Origin: Stenogyne calaminthoides
Lineage: Eukaryota; Streptophyta; Magnoliopsida; Lamiales; Lamiaceae
Length of the DNA stretch: 64,000 bases
Reading direction: 5' to 3'
Assembly (NCBI GenBank): GCA_037126765.1
Contig: JBBCBC010000007.1
Span: 27,537,667-27,601,666, forward strand
The notes under the pieces were generated by a model. The model saw nothing but the letters and a program-made list of their open reading frames with translations. It was not told where the DNA came from and did no database searches. The translations under genes and the position numbers were made by a program. Shown here one piece after another: positions 1 through 10,689 of the stretch. Position 1 is the first letter of the stretch; each line of letters opens with the position of its first letter.

Positions 1-1
1 G

Positions 2-1813
2 GGAGGCATGGCGGACGCGGTGGTTTCGGCAGACGGGACGGGGAATTTTAGGAGCATTAAGGACGCTGTTGCGGCAGCCCCTGAACATAGTAGTAAAAGA
101 TATGTTATATACGTGAAGAAGGGTGTTTATAAGGAGTATGTGGAGATAAGCAAGAAGAAATGGAATATAATGATGATTGGAGATGGCATCAATGCTACCG
201 TTATTTCCGGTAATCGTAACTTTATCGATGGCTGGACTACCTACCGCTCTGCAACTTTTGGTATCATCTCCACCACCTATCTTCTCTTTTCCCTATTATA
301 TACTCTCTTCGTCCTGTTATAGATTGTTCATTCACTATTTGGCTCGTGTTTTAAAAGGCGAATTATTTATTAGTATTTTAAATGATAAAGAAATTTTAAG
401 GTGGCAGTATGATAGTCTCATCCCTTATCTATTCTACATCTTCTTAAAACTAATTTTATTATTTTATATACTAATAAACAAGTCGCTCGCTAAAACAAGA
501 ATCAGAAAGTAAATGGGCAATCTAACACAGGACGGAGAGAGTATTACTTGTGATGATTTTAAAATTTTGGTTTCCTTAGATGAGCGACTTGAATTACACC
601 AATTTGTTTGAAAAGATGTCTCTACTTCCTCCCGATCGATCGAATTAATTAATTTAGGTTGCTCCATTTATGAAATTTTGAATTTGTCCATACTTCAATC
701 CGCGCTCCATTTAATGGAGGGGTGTGATTTTAATTTTGTAGTTCAGAAGTTCAAAGTGTTTTTTTTCAAGCAAATTTGCAACTGAAATTAGACTTCAACG
801 CGTCAAGTATCTTATATTTATGTAGAGGTGGGGGGGGTCAACACAAGTATTTATGTAGCACATGGACATGTCTCATGGCATGTTGGTCTTTTTTAATATT
901 TCAAGTCTTATCCATATTTATGATCCAGAATTCTTTAACATAGGCTCCGTAGTACTCATAATTTGGAATTAAAAAAAGCATAATAATCCCCAATTATAAG
1001 TCATCCTTGGCACCAGTTTAAATTATTTGTCTACATATTTCTAAATCGTGTAATTTACACTAGTAGTCTGGTTTACAAGTATTGCAAAATGTGGAAATTT
1101 TAAAAGTGATGTTATGTGCAGCTGTTAAAGGGCAGGGATTCATAGCGCGGGACATAACATTTGAAAACACAGCAGGGCCGGAAAAGCACCAAGCGGTGGC
1201 CTTTCGATCCGATTCAGACCTTTCGGTGTTGTACCGTTGTGCTATAATCGGGTACCAGGACACACTATATGCCCATTCTCAGCGCCAATTCTACAGGGAT
1301 TGCCAAATTACAGGCACCGTAGATTTCATATTCGGAGACGCAACTGTTGTGTTTCAAAACTGTCAAATCACGGCCCGAAAAGGACTCCCCAACCAAAAGA
1401 ACACCATCACCGCACAAGGCCGAAAAGAGCCTGTCGAAAATACGGGCTTTTCCATCCAATTCTGCAACATCACGGTTGAGCCCGGTTTGCTGAATTCCAC
1501 CACCCAAACATATCTAGGCAGGCCGTGGAAACTCTACTCCCGCACGATTATTATGCAGTCGTACATTAGCAACGCCATCAGGCCCGAGGGTTGGCTCGAG
1601 TGGAACGGAGATTTTGCTCTCGACACTCTGTTTTATGGGGAGTACATGAACTACGGGCCAGGTGCGGGGCTGGGGTCCCGAGTCAAATGGCCCGGCTACC
1701 GTGTCTTTAATACTTCAGCTGAAGCTAATAATTTTACGGTGTCGCAGTTCATAATTGGGAACTCGTGGTTGCCTTCCACGGGGGTCAAGTTCACTGCTGG
1801 CCTTGCGATTTGA
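2..1813 (+). CDS. Pectin methylesterase catalytic domain (5' partial, 2 exons)
   Basis: Cell-wall enzyme that removes methyl esters from homogalacturonan. Seen: exon 1 runs from the window edge to 260 and exon 2 from 1122 to 1813. The junction rebuilds the codon G|CT and gives the continuous family sequence SATFAVKGQGF. Counting from the first ATG (position 8) gives 314 residues, about the length of the family's catalytic domain. The family motifs occur in order: GNFRSI near 12, GVYKEYV near 39, Q108, QDTLY at 130-134 (acid/base D131), DFIFG at 152-156 (nucleophile D152) and LGRPW at 215-219 (R217, W219). The frame is open upstream of the ATG, so that Met is probably internal and a signal peptide and PMEI pro-domain may lie outside the window. 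All catalytic residues are present, so the visible part looks functional. The specific paralogue cannot be assigned. Confidence 0.95.
261..1121 (+). other. Intron of the pectin methylesterase gene
   Basis: The donor is TTTTG|GTATCA and the acceptor is TGTGCAG|CTGTT. The intron is phase 1, AT/T-rich and about 0.86 kb long. The two flanking exons join without loss of a residue. ORFs inside it (for example on the minus strand at 464-667) are chance. Confidence 0.92.
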
Positions 1814-2471
1814 GTTGATACTGTTATTTTCATTTTATTTAATTTGGATGATTTTGTTAAAGGTCCCTAGTCATTGGTTTGACTCAGCCTCATTAATGTA
1901 TTCTCCAAAGTCTATATAGAAATATTGGAATGTGTTTAATGTGATGTAAGAAATATTACTAATATTTCTTTAAAAGAAAATACATTGAAAAGGAAACTTG
2001 TGCAAAAGGCCCATTAACCTAAAACTTGTGCAAAAGGAGACTTGTGCTAAAGACAGTATCACTCACCAACCCAATATTACTTTGTAAAAGTGACATTTAA
2101 TAACAAAAAAACCCCAAAATACGATAATTTATCAATAAAATTAGAAGTAACACTCCAGTGAACTAGATTCACACTATAAACTCTAATTCAATATGACCCG
2201 TTTTAAGGGATGGGTTGACCCGAATTTTCGCCCCCAATCCATTCACTCCAAATTTTGCCCCATTAACGTCTGTGTCGTGCCGCTGCATCTTGTTCCACGC
2301 TGCATTCCACCGCTACATCTCATTCCACGCTGCATCGCGCCGCTGCACCATGCTCTTCCACACCCTCAATCACGCAATGAAGATAAGCAATGAAGAAGAA
2401 GGTGAAGGAGGAAAATAGCACTACGAATGATTGTGAAGGGAATGACTTCATAACACGTACTAAAACTCATT
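1814..2471. other. 3' flank of the PME gene, no gene seen
   Basis: AT-rich sequence holding the presumed PME 3'UTR. At 1995-2055 the phrase CTTGTGCAAAAGG is repeated in tandem. A short inverted copy of 1998-2030 lies near 19098-19128, beyond the transposon. The small ORFs at 2193-2418 have no recognisable domain. The last three bases (ATT, 2469-2471) are the left target-site copy of the CACTA element. Confidence 0.6.
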
Positions 2472-2484
2472 CACTACAGGAAAT
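2472..2484 (+). repeat. Left TIR of the CACTA element
   Basis: CACTACAGGAAAT is a perfect inverted match to 17277-17289. It is preceded by ATT at 2469-2471. Confidence 0.93.
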
Positions 2485-2489
2485 CCCAC

Positions 2490-3470
2490 ATTCGGTGATG
2501 AATTTTTTTGTGACGGCACAAAATTTGTCACAATATGTTACCTAAAGGTGACAAATTTAATTTTCGTCACTAAAAAGTGAGAATTCGTGACAAATTTTTG
2601 TTTAGTCACCACTAATGTTTTTTTTCGTCACTAATTCACAAATTTCATTACAAAAACAAGAAATTTGTCACAATAAACTTTGGTGACGATATTCATAATA
2701 TTTAGTGACGATATTCAACGTCATGAAAAATAGTATTTTTGTGACAACTATATGTTTTGTCACTAATTATTCAAAAGAATTGGTGACGCACTTAATTCGT
2801 CACAATTTTATTTGGTGACGATCGTCATTGTAATTAGTGACGATCATAGTCGTCATATAAAATTATAATTTCATGACAATTTTATGTTTCGTCGCTAATT
2901 GTTCATATTAATTAATGACATGTTTTTTCGTCACCAATATTAATATATAGTGACGATTAATAATTATTTTTTAATGACGCACTTATTTCGTCACAATATT
3001 ATTCGGTGACGAACTTCATTTTAATTAGTGACGATCAATATTGGTCATATAATATAAAATTTTCATGACAATCTTATGTTTCGTCGTTAATTGTTCATAG
3101 TAATTAGTGACATATTCTTTCGTCACTAATATTAATATATAGTGACGATCAATAATCATTTTTTAATGACGCACTTATTTCGTCACAATATTATTCGGCG
3201 ACAAACTTCATTTTAATTAGTGACGATCAATATTGGTCATATAATATAAAATTTTCATGACAATCATATGTTTCATCGTTAATTGTTCACAGTAATCAGT
3301 GACATAGTATTTCGTCACTAATTTTTATATATGGCGACAATTAATAAATTTTTCCATATAAAATATAAATTATATTGAATAAAATTGAATTTTTTTTATA
3401 TATGGCGACAATTAATAAATTTTTCCATATAAAATATAAATTATATTGAATAAAACTGAAAAATAAAATA
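2490..3470. repeat. Left subterminal repeat array of the CACTA element
   Basis: Tens of short GTGACGA / TTCGTCAC units in both orientations sit in AT-rich spacer. A higher-order unit of about 185 bp is repeated roughly three times from about 2750 to 3300 (compare 2935-3120 with 3115-3300). A roughly 65-bp unit containing TATGGCGACAATTAATAAAT is duplicated at about 3325-3460. In CACTA elements such repeats bind the TNPA-type protein and are needed for excision. Confidence 0.85.
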
Positions 3471-3480
3471 TTTCATCCAT

Positions 3481-3537
3481 CAGGATTTGAACACGGGATG
3501 CTTTTACCTAAAGAGGATAACTACACCACTAGACCAA
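3481..3537 (-). other. tRNA-like segment (degenerate)
   Basis: On the minus strand an A-box-like TGGTCTAGTGG is followed about 35 bp later by a B-box-like TGTTCAAATCC. The arms do not make a convincing full cloverleaf, so this is a tRNA-derived or Pol III-like remnant, not a functional tRNA gene. Confidence 0.45.
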
Positions 3538-3639
3538 ATGTCAACTTGTATTTAATTATTTGTATAAAAGTATTGATTAGGTTTTGAACACAAGACCCCA
3601 AAATAAAAAAATAAAATATAATAATCAGCTGCACCTATT

Positions 3640-3702
3640 AAGATTCAACACCAGACCTCTAACCTGAATTAAGATAATCTCACCACTATACCAAAGGGAC
3701 AC
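3640..3702 (-). other. Second tRNA-like segment (degenerate)
   Basis: On the minus strand CCCTTTGGTATAGTGG (A-box-like) is followed by GGTGTTGAATC (B-box-like). It lies about 100 bp from the first tRNA-like segment and resembles it in layout. Confidence 0.35.
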
Positions 3703-3844
3703 CTTGGCTTCAGTTATTTATATAAATGTATTTTAAAAGCAAAAGTTCACCTTAATCAAATTATTAAGATCCTAGTTTGGCAAATTAGGTAACGAGTTCG
3801 TCACTTCTTATCTAATAGCTGCCGCGAAATTAATTTACCCCAGT

Positions 3845-6665
3845 TCATGAATCCTAATTCACCAGAAAATACCGATCTCCCGCAAAGATTAGAGCAACGG
3901 CTTCACCACAAAATTGTAAGGATTCACAATTCTGCAACGGATTCACAATCCCTTCCATTCCCTCCCTCGATACACCCTTTTCACAATTACAACAGATTCA
4001 ATTTCTACCCAACTCGTCCCTCTGTGAATTGGACGTTCCTGATGTTTTGATTGGTGGGCTTCCAGAAATCGAGCAAGCATCAATAGGTATGCCTCTCTTC
4101 GTTTAAATTCTGAAACTTAACGTTTAGAGAAGCAGCCACCAGAGAATGTACAAGTAATATTGTGTGGGCTGTTTTCAAGATTTTCTCCAAGTTCAGAAAA
4201 TGGGCACCTTTAATTTCTGATATTTTGGTTAAAGAGTAGTGTTTGGATTGGAATGTGTTTTTTGCAGCTATTTTGATGAGGAATGGAGTTTAATTTAACT
4301 GAATTTTGTGTTAGGAATTGATTAGTTTTTGGGATTAATTTCTTGATCTTCAGTGGTAATTAATTTGCAATGTAATCTACTTTATTTAATATAATGTGAA
4401 TGTGTTTTGTTTATGTTATCTTGATTATAATATATGGTTTAATTTTCGATGGTCTTTTGTGCATTCGGTGCACCATTTGATTCAAGTATATTTTATCATA
4501 GAACTTTTAAGTGTGCTCTAAGTTTTTCAATGTCCTCAATAAGGTGCCAAGTAGTATTCTCCTCTAGGCAAAGATGAAAGAATGCAAAGAATCTTGTTTG
4601 ATATTCCTCTGGATATTGAATTTATAATAGGTCCAACTATTAATTTAATTAATGAATTTTTTGTGGCATAGATTGTCATTAGTGATAATTAGGAATAGTT
4701 TGTAGGCATGGTAATTAGAGAGTTGGTCAGGTTTTAGAGCACAGAGGTTCTTCAGTTGCTCAGTTTATATTTGTAAGTAAGAGATCAAGGTACATTTTAG
4801 TTGGAAGTCTGATAAAATTTGGATGGTTGTTTTTATATTCTTTTATTGGTCACTCAAATATAATTTCCATCATATAACCTTGTGTTCTCGCATGTATTAT
4901 CGAGAATTATCTACTTTCACTAGATATGATCTGTAAACTTGTAAACTTATGTTGTAGGATCTTTATTTGCATTAGTTCTCTTGCTGCTTGGACTAGTTTT
5001 TTGTGTTACCAAAAGTTACAGTATTACTCTTTGACTCTTTTTTTTTTGTCTATTCGACTCTAACCAGAGAGTGCATATATTATGACACAAGATGACTTAG
5101 TTAAGGAATTTTAGGGTTAACATTGTTTGTGAATTTTGGCAGGATGCTTTTGAAGAAGGTGGCGAGTTACATGATAAGAAAGTCTATCTTTGGCTGTACA
5201 GAGTGTAAGTAACCCATAATACATGGATCTTCTTTGGTTAAAAAACTTAGGGCCTACTTGGTATGAGTTTGGTATGGGAATTTGGGATTGTATTGTTACT
5301 ACTTGGTTAAAAAATTGTCAAACAGTATTAATGAGAATGATTCCAACCCAACAATAATAAGGTGTACCATGACTGTACTAGTTAATTTTCTCAATAGATT
5401 CTTTAGAATTAGTGTTTTCATTTTTCTCTATTTAAATTTCTTCATTTTCTTGTACTGACTGTTTATATCTGCAGCTCAATTGGTCTCCTTCCAAGGTCAA
5501 GCTAAAGTTACATTGATACCTGTTGTGGTTGCTGTAAGCCCTTAAAACTTTATCTAAACTCTATGGAATCTGTATTTTATTTTTACATTTTAACTTTTTT
5601 GCTTAGTATAGATGTGACCACAATGCCTCATTAATATTATTGAAAATAATTTCTACATTATCTGGTAATTGGTAGATTACATTTCCAAGGGCTCTTCTCT
5701 GCAATAATGAAGTCATATACATTGTTCTCTAATCCCAAAGTTATTGAATCTAATTCCTTTGCCATTATTTCTTCTTCAAATATCAGTGACATATGTGCTT
5801 TTCTTGATAATATCATTATAGGGATCTATTCCAAATTGTCTTTCTCTCCAGTAACGTCGATTCATGTGCCTATATTATAATTCTCAGACATTGTTGTGAG
5901 GCTGTGAATCTAAGTCTGAAACTTTTGATATATGTTTGTACAATCTGAATGATGTTATTGGCAAAAAGGCCTCTTCTGTATTTATAAAAAAAAATCGGTG
6001 TATATGAGCAGGTAGTATCACATTTTCCAACATCTGACAAAATTGGGATCTTTAAACTTGTAAACTTATGTTCTAGGTTCTTTATTTGCAGTAGTACGCT
6101 TGCTGCTTGGACTAGGTTTTTGCGTTAGAAGGGGAAACAAGAAGGAAATTGTTGCACACCCCTCAATTGGAAGTCTTCCTGTCAGCAGTGACAAAGGTAG
6201 TACACTCTGCCCTACATTAGTCACATTAACAAAGTTATCTCAAGTTACCTCAGTTTGCAAACTGAAAAGTGACTACTGGGGTGTTTGTAAAAATATGCTT
6301 TTGAGAACGTGATTTTGTATAGTGATTGTGAAAAAAATTACTTAATAGAGAGAGTGATAAGTTCTGCAAAATTTGTAAAAAAGTAAATGTTGAGTGTTTG
6401 GTGTAATATATTAGTGAGAAGCTAGAATCAGTTAGAAGAATCCCTCACCCAGGTTGAAAACACTCTATTTTTACACACAATTCTAGATGATTTAATTACT
6501 TATAATATATTGAAAACACTCCCTACATCTCTGACCTTATGGAACAGATTTTGTAGAGCTGCTGTAATTGGTTCTTCTGTCAATTGGTTCCTGAAGTTTG
6601 GATTCGTGAGCCTCCAGAAATCGAGCAAGCATCAATAGGTATGCCTCTCTTCGTTTAAATTCTTA
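3845..6665 (+). pseudogene. Captured, duplicated exon pieces, receptor-kinase-like (tentative)
   Basis: Seen: two blocks occur twice inside the transposon. The block CCAGAAATCGAGCAAGCATC..., translating as PEIEQASIG and followed by GTATG (donor-like), is at about 4062-4111 and identically at about 6612-6661. A block encoding a hydrophobic run (LVLLLLGLVFCV) is at about 4955-5010, with a diverged copy at about 6075-6200 that continues into a basic stretch (CVRRGNKKE) and then GSLPVSSDK. An exon-like piece (DAFEEGGELHDKKVYLWLYR) lies at 5142-5204 between AG and GTAAGT. A transmembrane run followed by basic residues and a Ser/Pro-rich stretch resembles the juxtamembrane part of LRR receptor-like kinases, perhaps the STRUBBELIG family. 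That identification is uncertain. Stops and missing exons make it non-functional. Confidence 0.4.
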
Positions 6666-7144
6666 TATTGCCTTATAAAAGCTGTTAATATAACAATTGA
6701 TTTTATGTGATTTTAGGTGATTTATATAGAAGCTGTGTATATATATACTTTTTAGCATAATGTTAAGAATATAATTACATAAACAATGCCAATTTTATAA
6801 TTTTGTCTAATGTTTATCGTTTAATGCAAATTTCTTAGTAGATATAGAGGTTTCATTTGGTATTGAATTGTCATCATAGGTGTTATTTCGGTTATAGGTT
6901 ATACATGATCAACTTGGATGGATAATTCTCTTAGTTGACTTGTATTAGAACATATGTAGAACTTCCAGCCTAAACATGCTTTCATAGAGAAAGGGAATCA
7001 CAGTAGTATATTGTTTTCACTTTTTCAACTTCTCATCTGTAAATTCATGACTGATTGCAGGAGTATATTTTCAGTGAGGTTATGAACCGTTGTAGATTGC
7101 ACCAATAGTTGTAGAAGAAATTTAATCTTTAGTTTAAGAAATAC

Positions 7145-7705
7145 ATTTGGATCCAACCTCATTGAGACTGCTCTTGTGCGGCTTTACTACATATGTTTGT
7201 AAGGAATGTCCTGCTGTATTGGTATTTATGACAGGGTGGGAGGATATTAGTTGTTTGAGGGATCAGTTAAAAGAGGGACCCCAATAGGGTTCTGTTTCTT
7301 ACATGTCATGGCTCTATGGAAATCTCTGAACAGAAAGTCATGTTTGATTGTGGAAAAGTGAAGGAGACAACTTATGATGCCTTAAATAATACACCATGTT
7401 TGTTGATATCCCAAGCTTCTGCTCGGCAGAGAAGGAGCAGAGCTGGCCGTGTGTTGCCAAGAGAGTGCTACAACTTGTAACCACAATGTGTATATGAAGC
7501 ATTTGCTAAATATCAACTCCCGGACTTTTGAGAACTACATTGAACTCTCTCAGCTTGCAAATTAAAAGTTTACAAGTTGAAAGTATTGGAGGTTTTATCT
7601 CTGCTGCTCTTCAGCTGCCCGAACGATTGCCTGTGCAAAATGTTGTCCACTTTCTGAGGATGATTGGTGCATTGGATGAAATTGAGAACCTCAAATATCT
7701 TGTTC
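7145..7705 (+). pseudogene. Fragment of a DExH-box RNA helicase gene
   Basis: The sequence matches, piece by piece, the C-terminal helicase core of plant DExH-box RNA helicases (DHX36/DExH1-3 type). Pieces in order are NLIETAL, VLVFMTGWEDISCLRDQL (motif IV region), DCGKVKETTYDALNNTPCLL, QASARQRRSRAGR (motif VI, usually QRxGRAGR), VYEAFAKYQLP, then SLQIKSLQVESIGGF and ALDEIENL, the start of the HA2/winged-helix part. The copy is broken by frameshifts, stops (7291, 7346 region) and loss of the motif V stretch, and it is intronless across this span. It lies inside the CACTA element, so it is a transduplicated host-gene fragment. The ORF at 7528-7779 is only its last open piece. Confidence 0.85.
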
Positions 7706-9200
7706 TTATCAATTCTTTTTGTTTGTTTGAGAATTTTTTTTTGTTGTTTTTTTTAAATATACTTGATGGTGGTTGCTGATTGTGATAATTCTGATTATAG
7801 ATTGTAGTTGTATGAATATGATCAATATTGTGAGTTGAGATCTCTAATAGGCAGACTTATAATGCCTTTATTTATGATTTTTGTGTTATTGACACTTCTG
7901 TATTCCTTTTATTGTAAATACTGTGGAGATGTATAAATATTTCACAATTTAAAAGTAGATATACTCTCACATTAGAAGTTTTGCCAATGATGAGGATGAA
8001 AGAGATGTGGGATATTTTGTTCAATTTCCTATACATTTTAGTTAATTAGTTTGGCTCTTCGATCACTTTTGAATTATACTCATCTGTCGACACTTTATGA
8101 TGTTGATGTTATTTGTTAATGCTATCTCATGTTTTATGTTGCTTTCAACTTGTGATTGAACTGTTATTTAGTGAATGTTCCCCAAATTCGTGTTTTAAAT
8201 TTGTGTTCTTTGATATGCTAATGCTATCCTGTGTTTAATGATATATTAGTTGCAGTATGTAGAAGTATCAGTTCTCTTATGTAAAGGTATTAGCCTTATT
8301 TGTTTTCATCTTTGAGTATTAGTTGTAAACTGCAACAGTATTAGTTGCAGTATGTAGAAGTATCAGTTCTCTTATGTAAAGGTATTAGCCGTCTTTTATA
8401 TTAGTCAGTCAAGCTATTTTGACTTTGTTAGTTAGTTAAAAGTTACTTGTTAGCTTTCATAATTAAATACAAGAGGGTTCCCAACTTGTAAACTACTGAT
8501 TCATCTTCTCCTTCAATGTAATTCCATTTTATTCTCTTCTTCCATGAAATCTGTTAGTTTGATTATGGTATCAGTTTCCGAATCTGTGAATTCGGTGATA
8601 CTAGGTATATGAATCTTTGTGATTCATCTTTCGCTGAGTTTGGTTTGTTGATTTTTTTTTTCGTAGATCGATTCGTACATGATATTTTTTTTTGCATAAA
8701 TTTTTCATGTATTTTTTTAACATAAATTTTGTTAAATTTAATGACTGTGTACAACTTATATTTAGTGTAAATAACTAATACTTTTTAGTGAAACAACTAT
8801 TACTTTTTAGTGAAAACAACTAATACTTTATAGTGAAAACAACTAATACTTTTTAGTGAAACAACTAAGACTTTTTAGTGAAACAACTAAAACTTTTTTA
8901 TAATACCCAATGAGTTGCAGAGTGCACCTAATGTACAAGTTTCGTCTAACCTAAAAACTGTGAGAGTTGAACTTGAGTTCTATTTTACCTTCATTAATTT
9001 ATGGGATATGACAAATACCGTATATAGTAGGAACTTGGTAAGAATGTGCTATATATGTGTCCTTTCTGAAAATTGTTTCACTCTAATTAGAAATTAGAAC
9101 ATGTCACTAAAATTGTGGCTTAGAAAATTAAAGCAAACGACCGTAAGTCCTTTTCTCAGCTTATGTTTAATTTTTTAAAAAATTGAGACAATCTCAGATC
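7706..9200. repeat. Non-coding CACTA interior with short repeats
   Basis: No gene is seen. A segment of about 52 bp containing GCAGTATGTAGAAGTATCAG occurs at about 8241-8294 and again at 8338-8391. From about 8765 to 8905 there are roughly six tandem copies of a 22-25 bp unit, AACTAATACTTTTTAGTGAA with small variations. The ORFs at 8563-8754 and 8915-9097 show no domain. Confidence 0.6.
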
Positions 9201-9204
9201 TTAG

Positions 9205-10400
9205 ACGGATCAAGTTGAAAGTTTCAATGTGAAGAATGTTTCAGAAAGACGGAACTATGGTTTTAGATTTGGGGATACATATAATTACAGTTAAGTCTAT
9301 CGAGACTTCATTATTAATTTAAAGTGATTTATAACATTATAATGGAAATCATTTATATATACTCAATATTTTTAGAAATGCATCCTTCTTGATAAAAGAT
9401 TAATGTACAACTGAAAGAACAATAGTTATTAATTTTAAATTCACTTATACTATAAATGTAGCATGATGAATAATAAAAATTAATCTAAAATATATCCTGA
9501 AATATAAAAAAAAACCTTAAAATGTTTAAATAATGAAAATTTACCCAAGAATCAAACAAATAATAAACATGATAAATTTGCTAATATTAATTCAATAATT
9601 AAAGCGCTAAAAAAAATAAAAAATTAAATAAATAAAAATATGAATTGATGTATTTAAACTACTAAAAATAAACCTTCATTTGAAATACAAAGTTACAAGT
9701 GGTCTAAACAACTTCTCATGATATATTTCTCTAAATGATTAAGTCTTGTATGCACCAAGTGCACAAAACGTGCAACTTTTTTTCTTGAAACATTCAGTTT
9801 GTTTAAACTGAAACATTCAACATGTCTTATACGGATCAAGTTGAAAGTCTCAATGTGAAGAATGTTTCAAAAAGAACGAACTAGTATTTTAGATTTGGGG
9901 ATACAGATAATACTCCCTCCGTCCTGATTTTGATTATCAACTTTCCATAAATAGTCGTCCTAATTTTGTTTATCCATTTCCAAATAAGGCAATAAAACAA
10001 CATTCAATACTATTTAATACTATTATTTCTCTCCACCAAACCCACTTTACACCATTTAATACTATTATTTCCCTCCACCAAACCCATTTTACCCACTTTA
10101 CACCATTTAATACTATTATCTCCTACTTTTTCTTAATCTCTGTTTCTACAGTAACCGGATAATCAAAAATAGGACGGAGGGAGTAATTAATAAAATATTT
10201 AATTCTTAAAACGTCATATAACTCGGTGCAAACTATATAAATTAAGAAGGTGTATATATAACATATATTCAATTTAAATTATAATTACAGTTAAGTCTAT
10301 TGAGACTTCATTTATTTAAAGTGGTCTATAACATTATAATCGAAATCTTTTATAATCAATATTTTTTGAAATTCATCCTTAAGGTTCTATATAAAAGAAT
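9205..10400. repeat. Diverged tandem duplication within the CACTA element
   Basis: The block beginning CGGATCAAGTTGAAAGT and ending in GGGGATACA.ATAAT is present at about 9208-9286 and 9832-9912. The following block, with ATAATTACAGTTAAGTCTAT, is present at 9280-9420 and 10280-10405. The second copy of the pair is interrupted by the Stowaway MITE at 9913. No coding sequence is recognised. Confidence 0.7.
9913..10183. mobile_element. Stowaway MITE nested in the CACTA element
   Basis: The ends CTCCCTCCGTCC and GGACGGAGGGAG are perfect inverted repeats and the element is flanked by TA on both sides (9911-9912 and 10184-10185). It is 271 bp long and non-coding. These are the classic terminal sequence and target site of Tc1/mariner-derived Stowaway MITEs. 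Confidence 0.95.
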
Positions 10401-10501
10401 AATTTATAACTGTATAATAGTTATTTTAAAATATAAAGTAAAAATAAAAAATGTAGAGATTAAAAAAAACCTTAAACATATAAATAAAAAATGTAAAGAT
10501 T

Positions 10502-10557
10502 GGGGTTCGAACTCGAGAACTAATACAGGGAACTGATGCACTACACCACTGGGACAA
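10502..10557 (-). other. Third tRNA-like segment (degenerate)
   Basis: On the minus strand CCCAGTGGTGTAGTGCATCA is followed by GAGTTCGAACCCC, resembling an A box and a T-loop/B box. A complete cloverleaf is not evident. Its layout is the same as the segments at 3481 and 3640. Confidence 0.4.
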
Positions 10558-10689
10558 ACCTCATTTTATGTTTCAGGTTAACATCTATTGGTATTAATCC
10601 AATTGGGCCTTAAATAAAAAATATACCATAAATGGTATCAGTTCTCGTAAGTGAAGGAACCCTTAATTCCAAATCATTTCAATCCCCAA

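Noticed and set aside
2193..2418. Two overlapping ORFs with repeated PLHL/RCI phrases
   Set aside because: Short, without homology, and made from an imperfect CGCTGCATC repeat next to the transposon end.
3481..3537. A functional tRNA gene
   Set aside because: A and B boxes are recognisable but the stems do not pair well, and similar degenerate copies occur elsewhere in the transposon.
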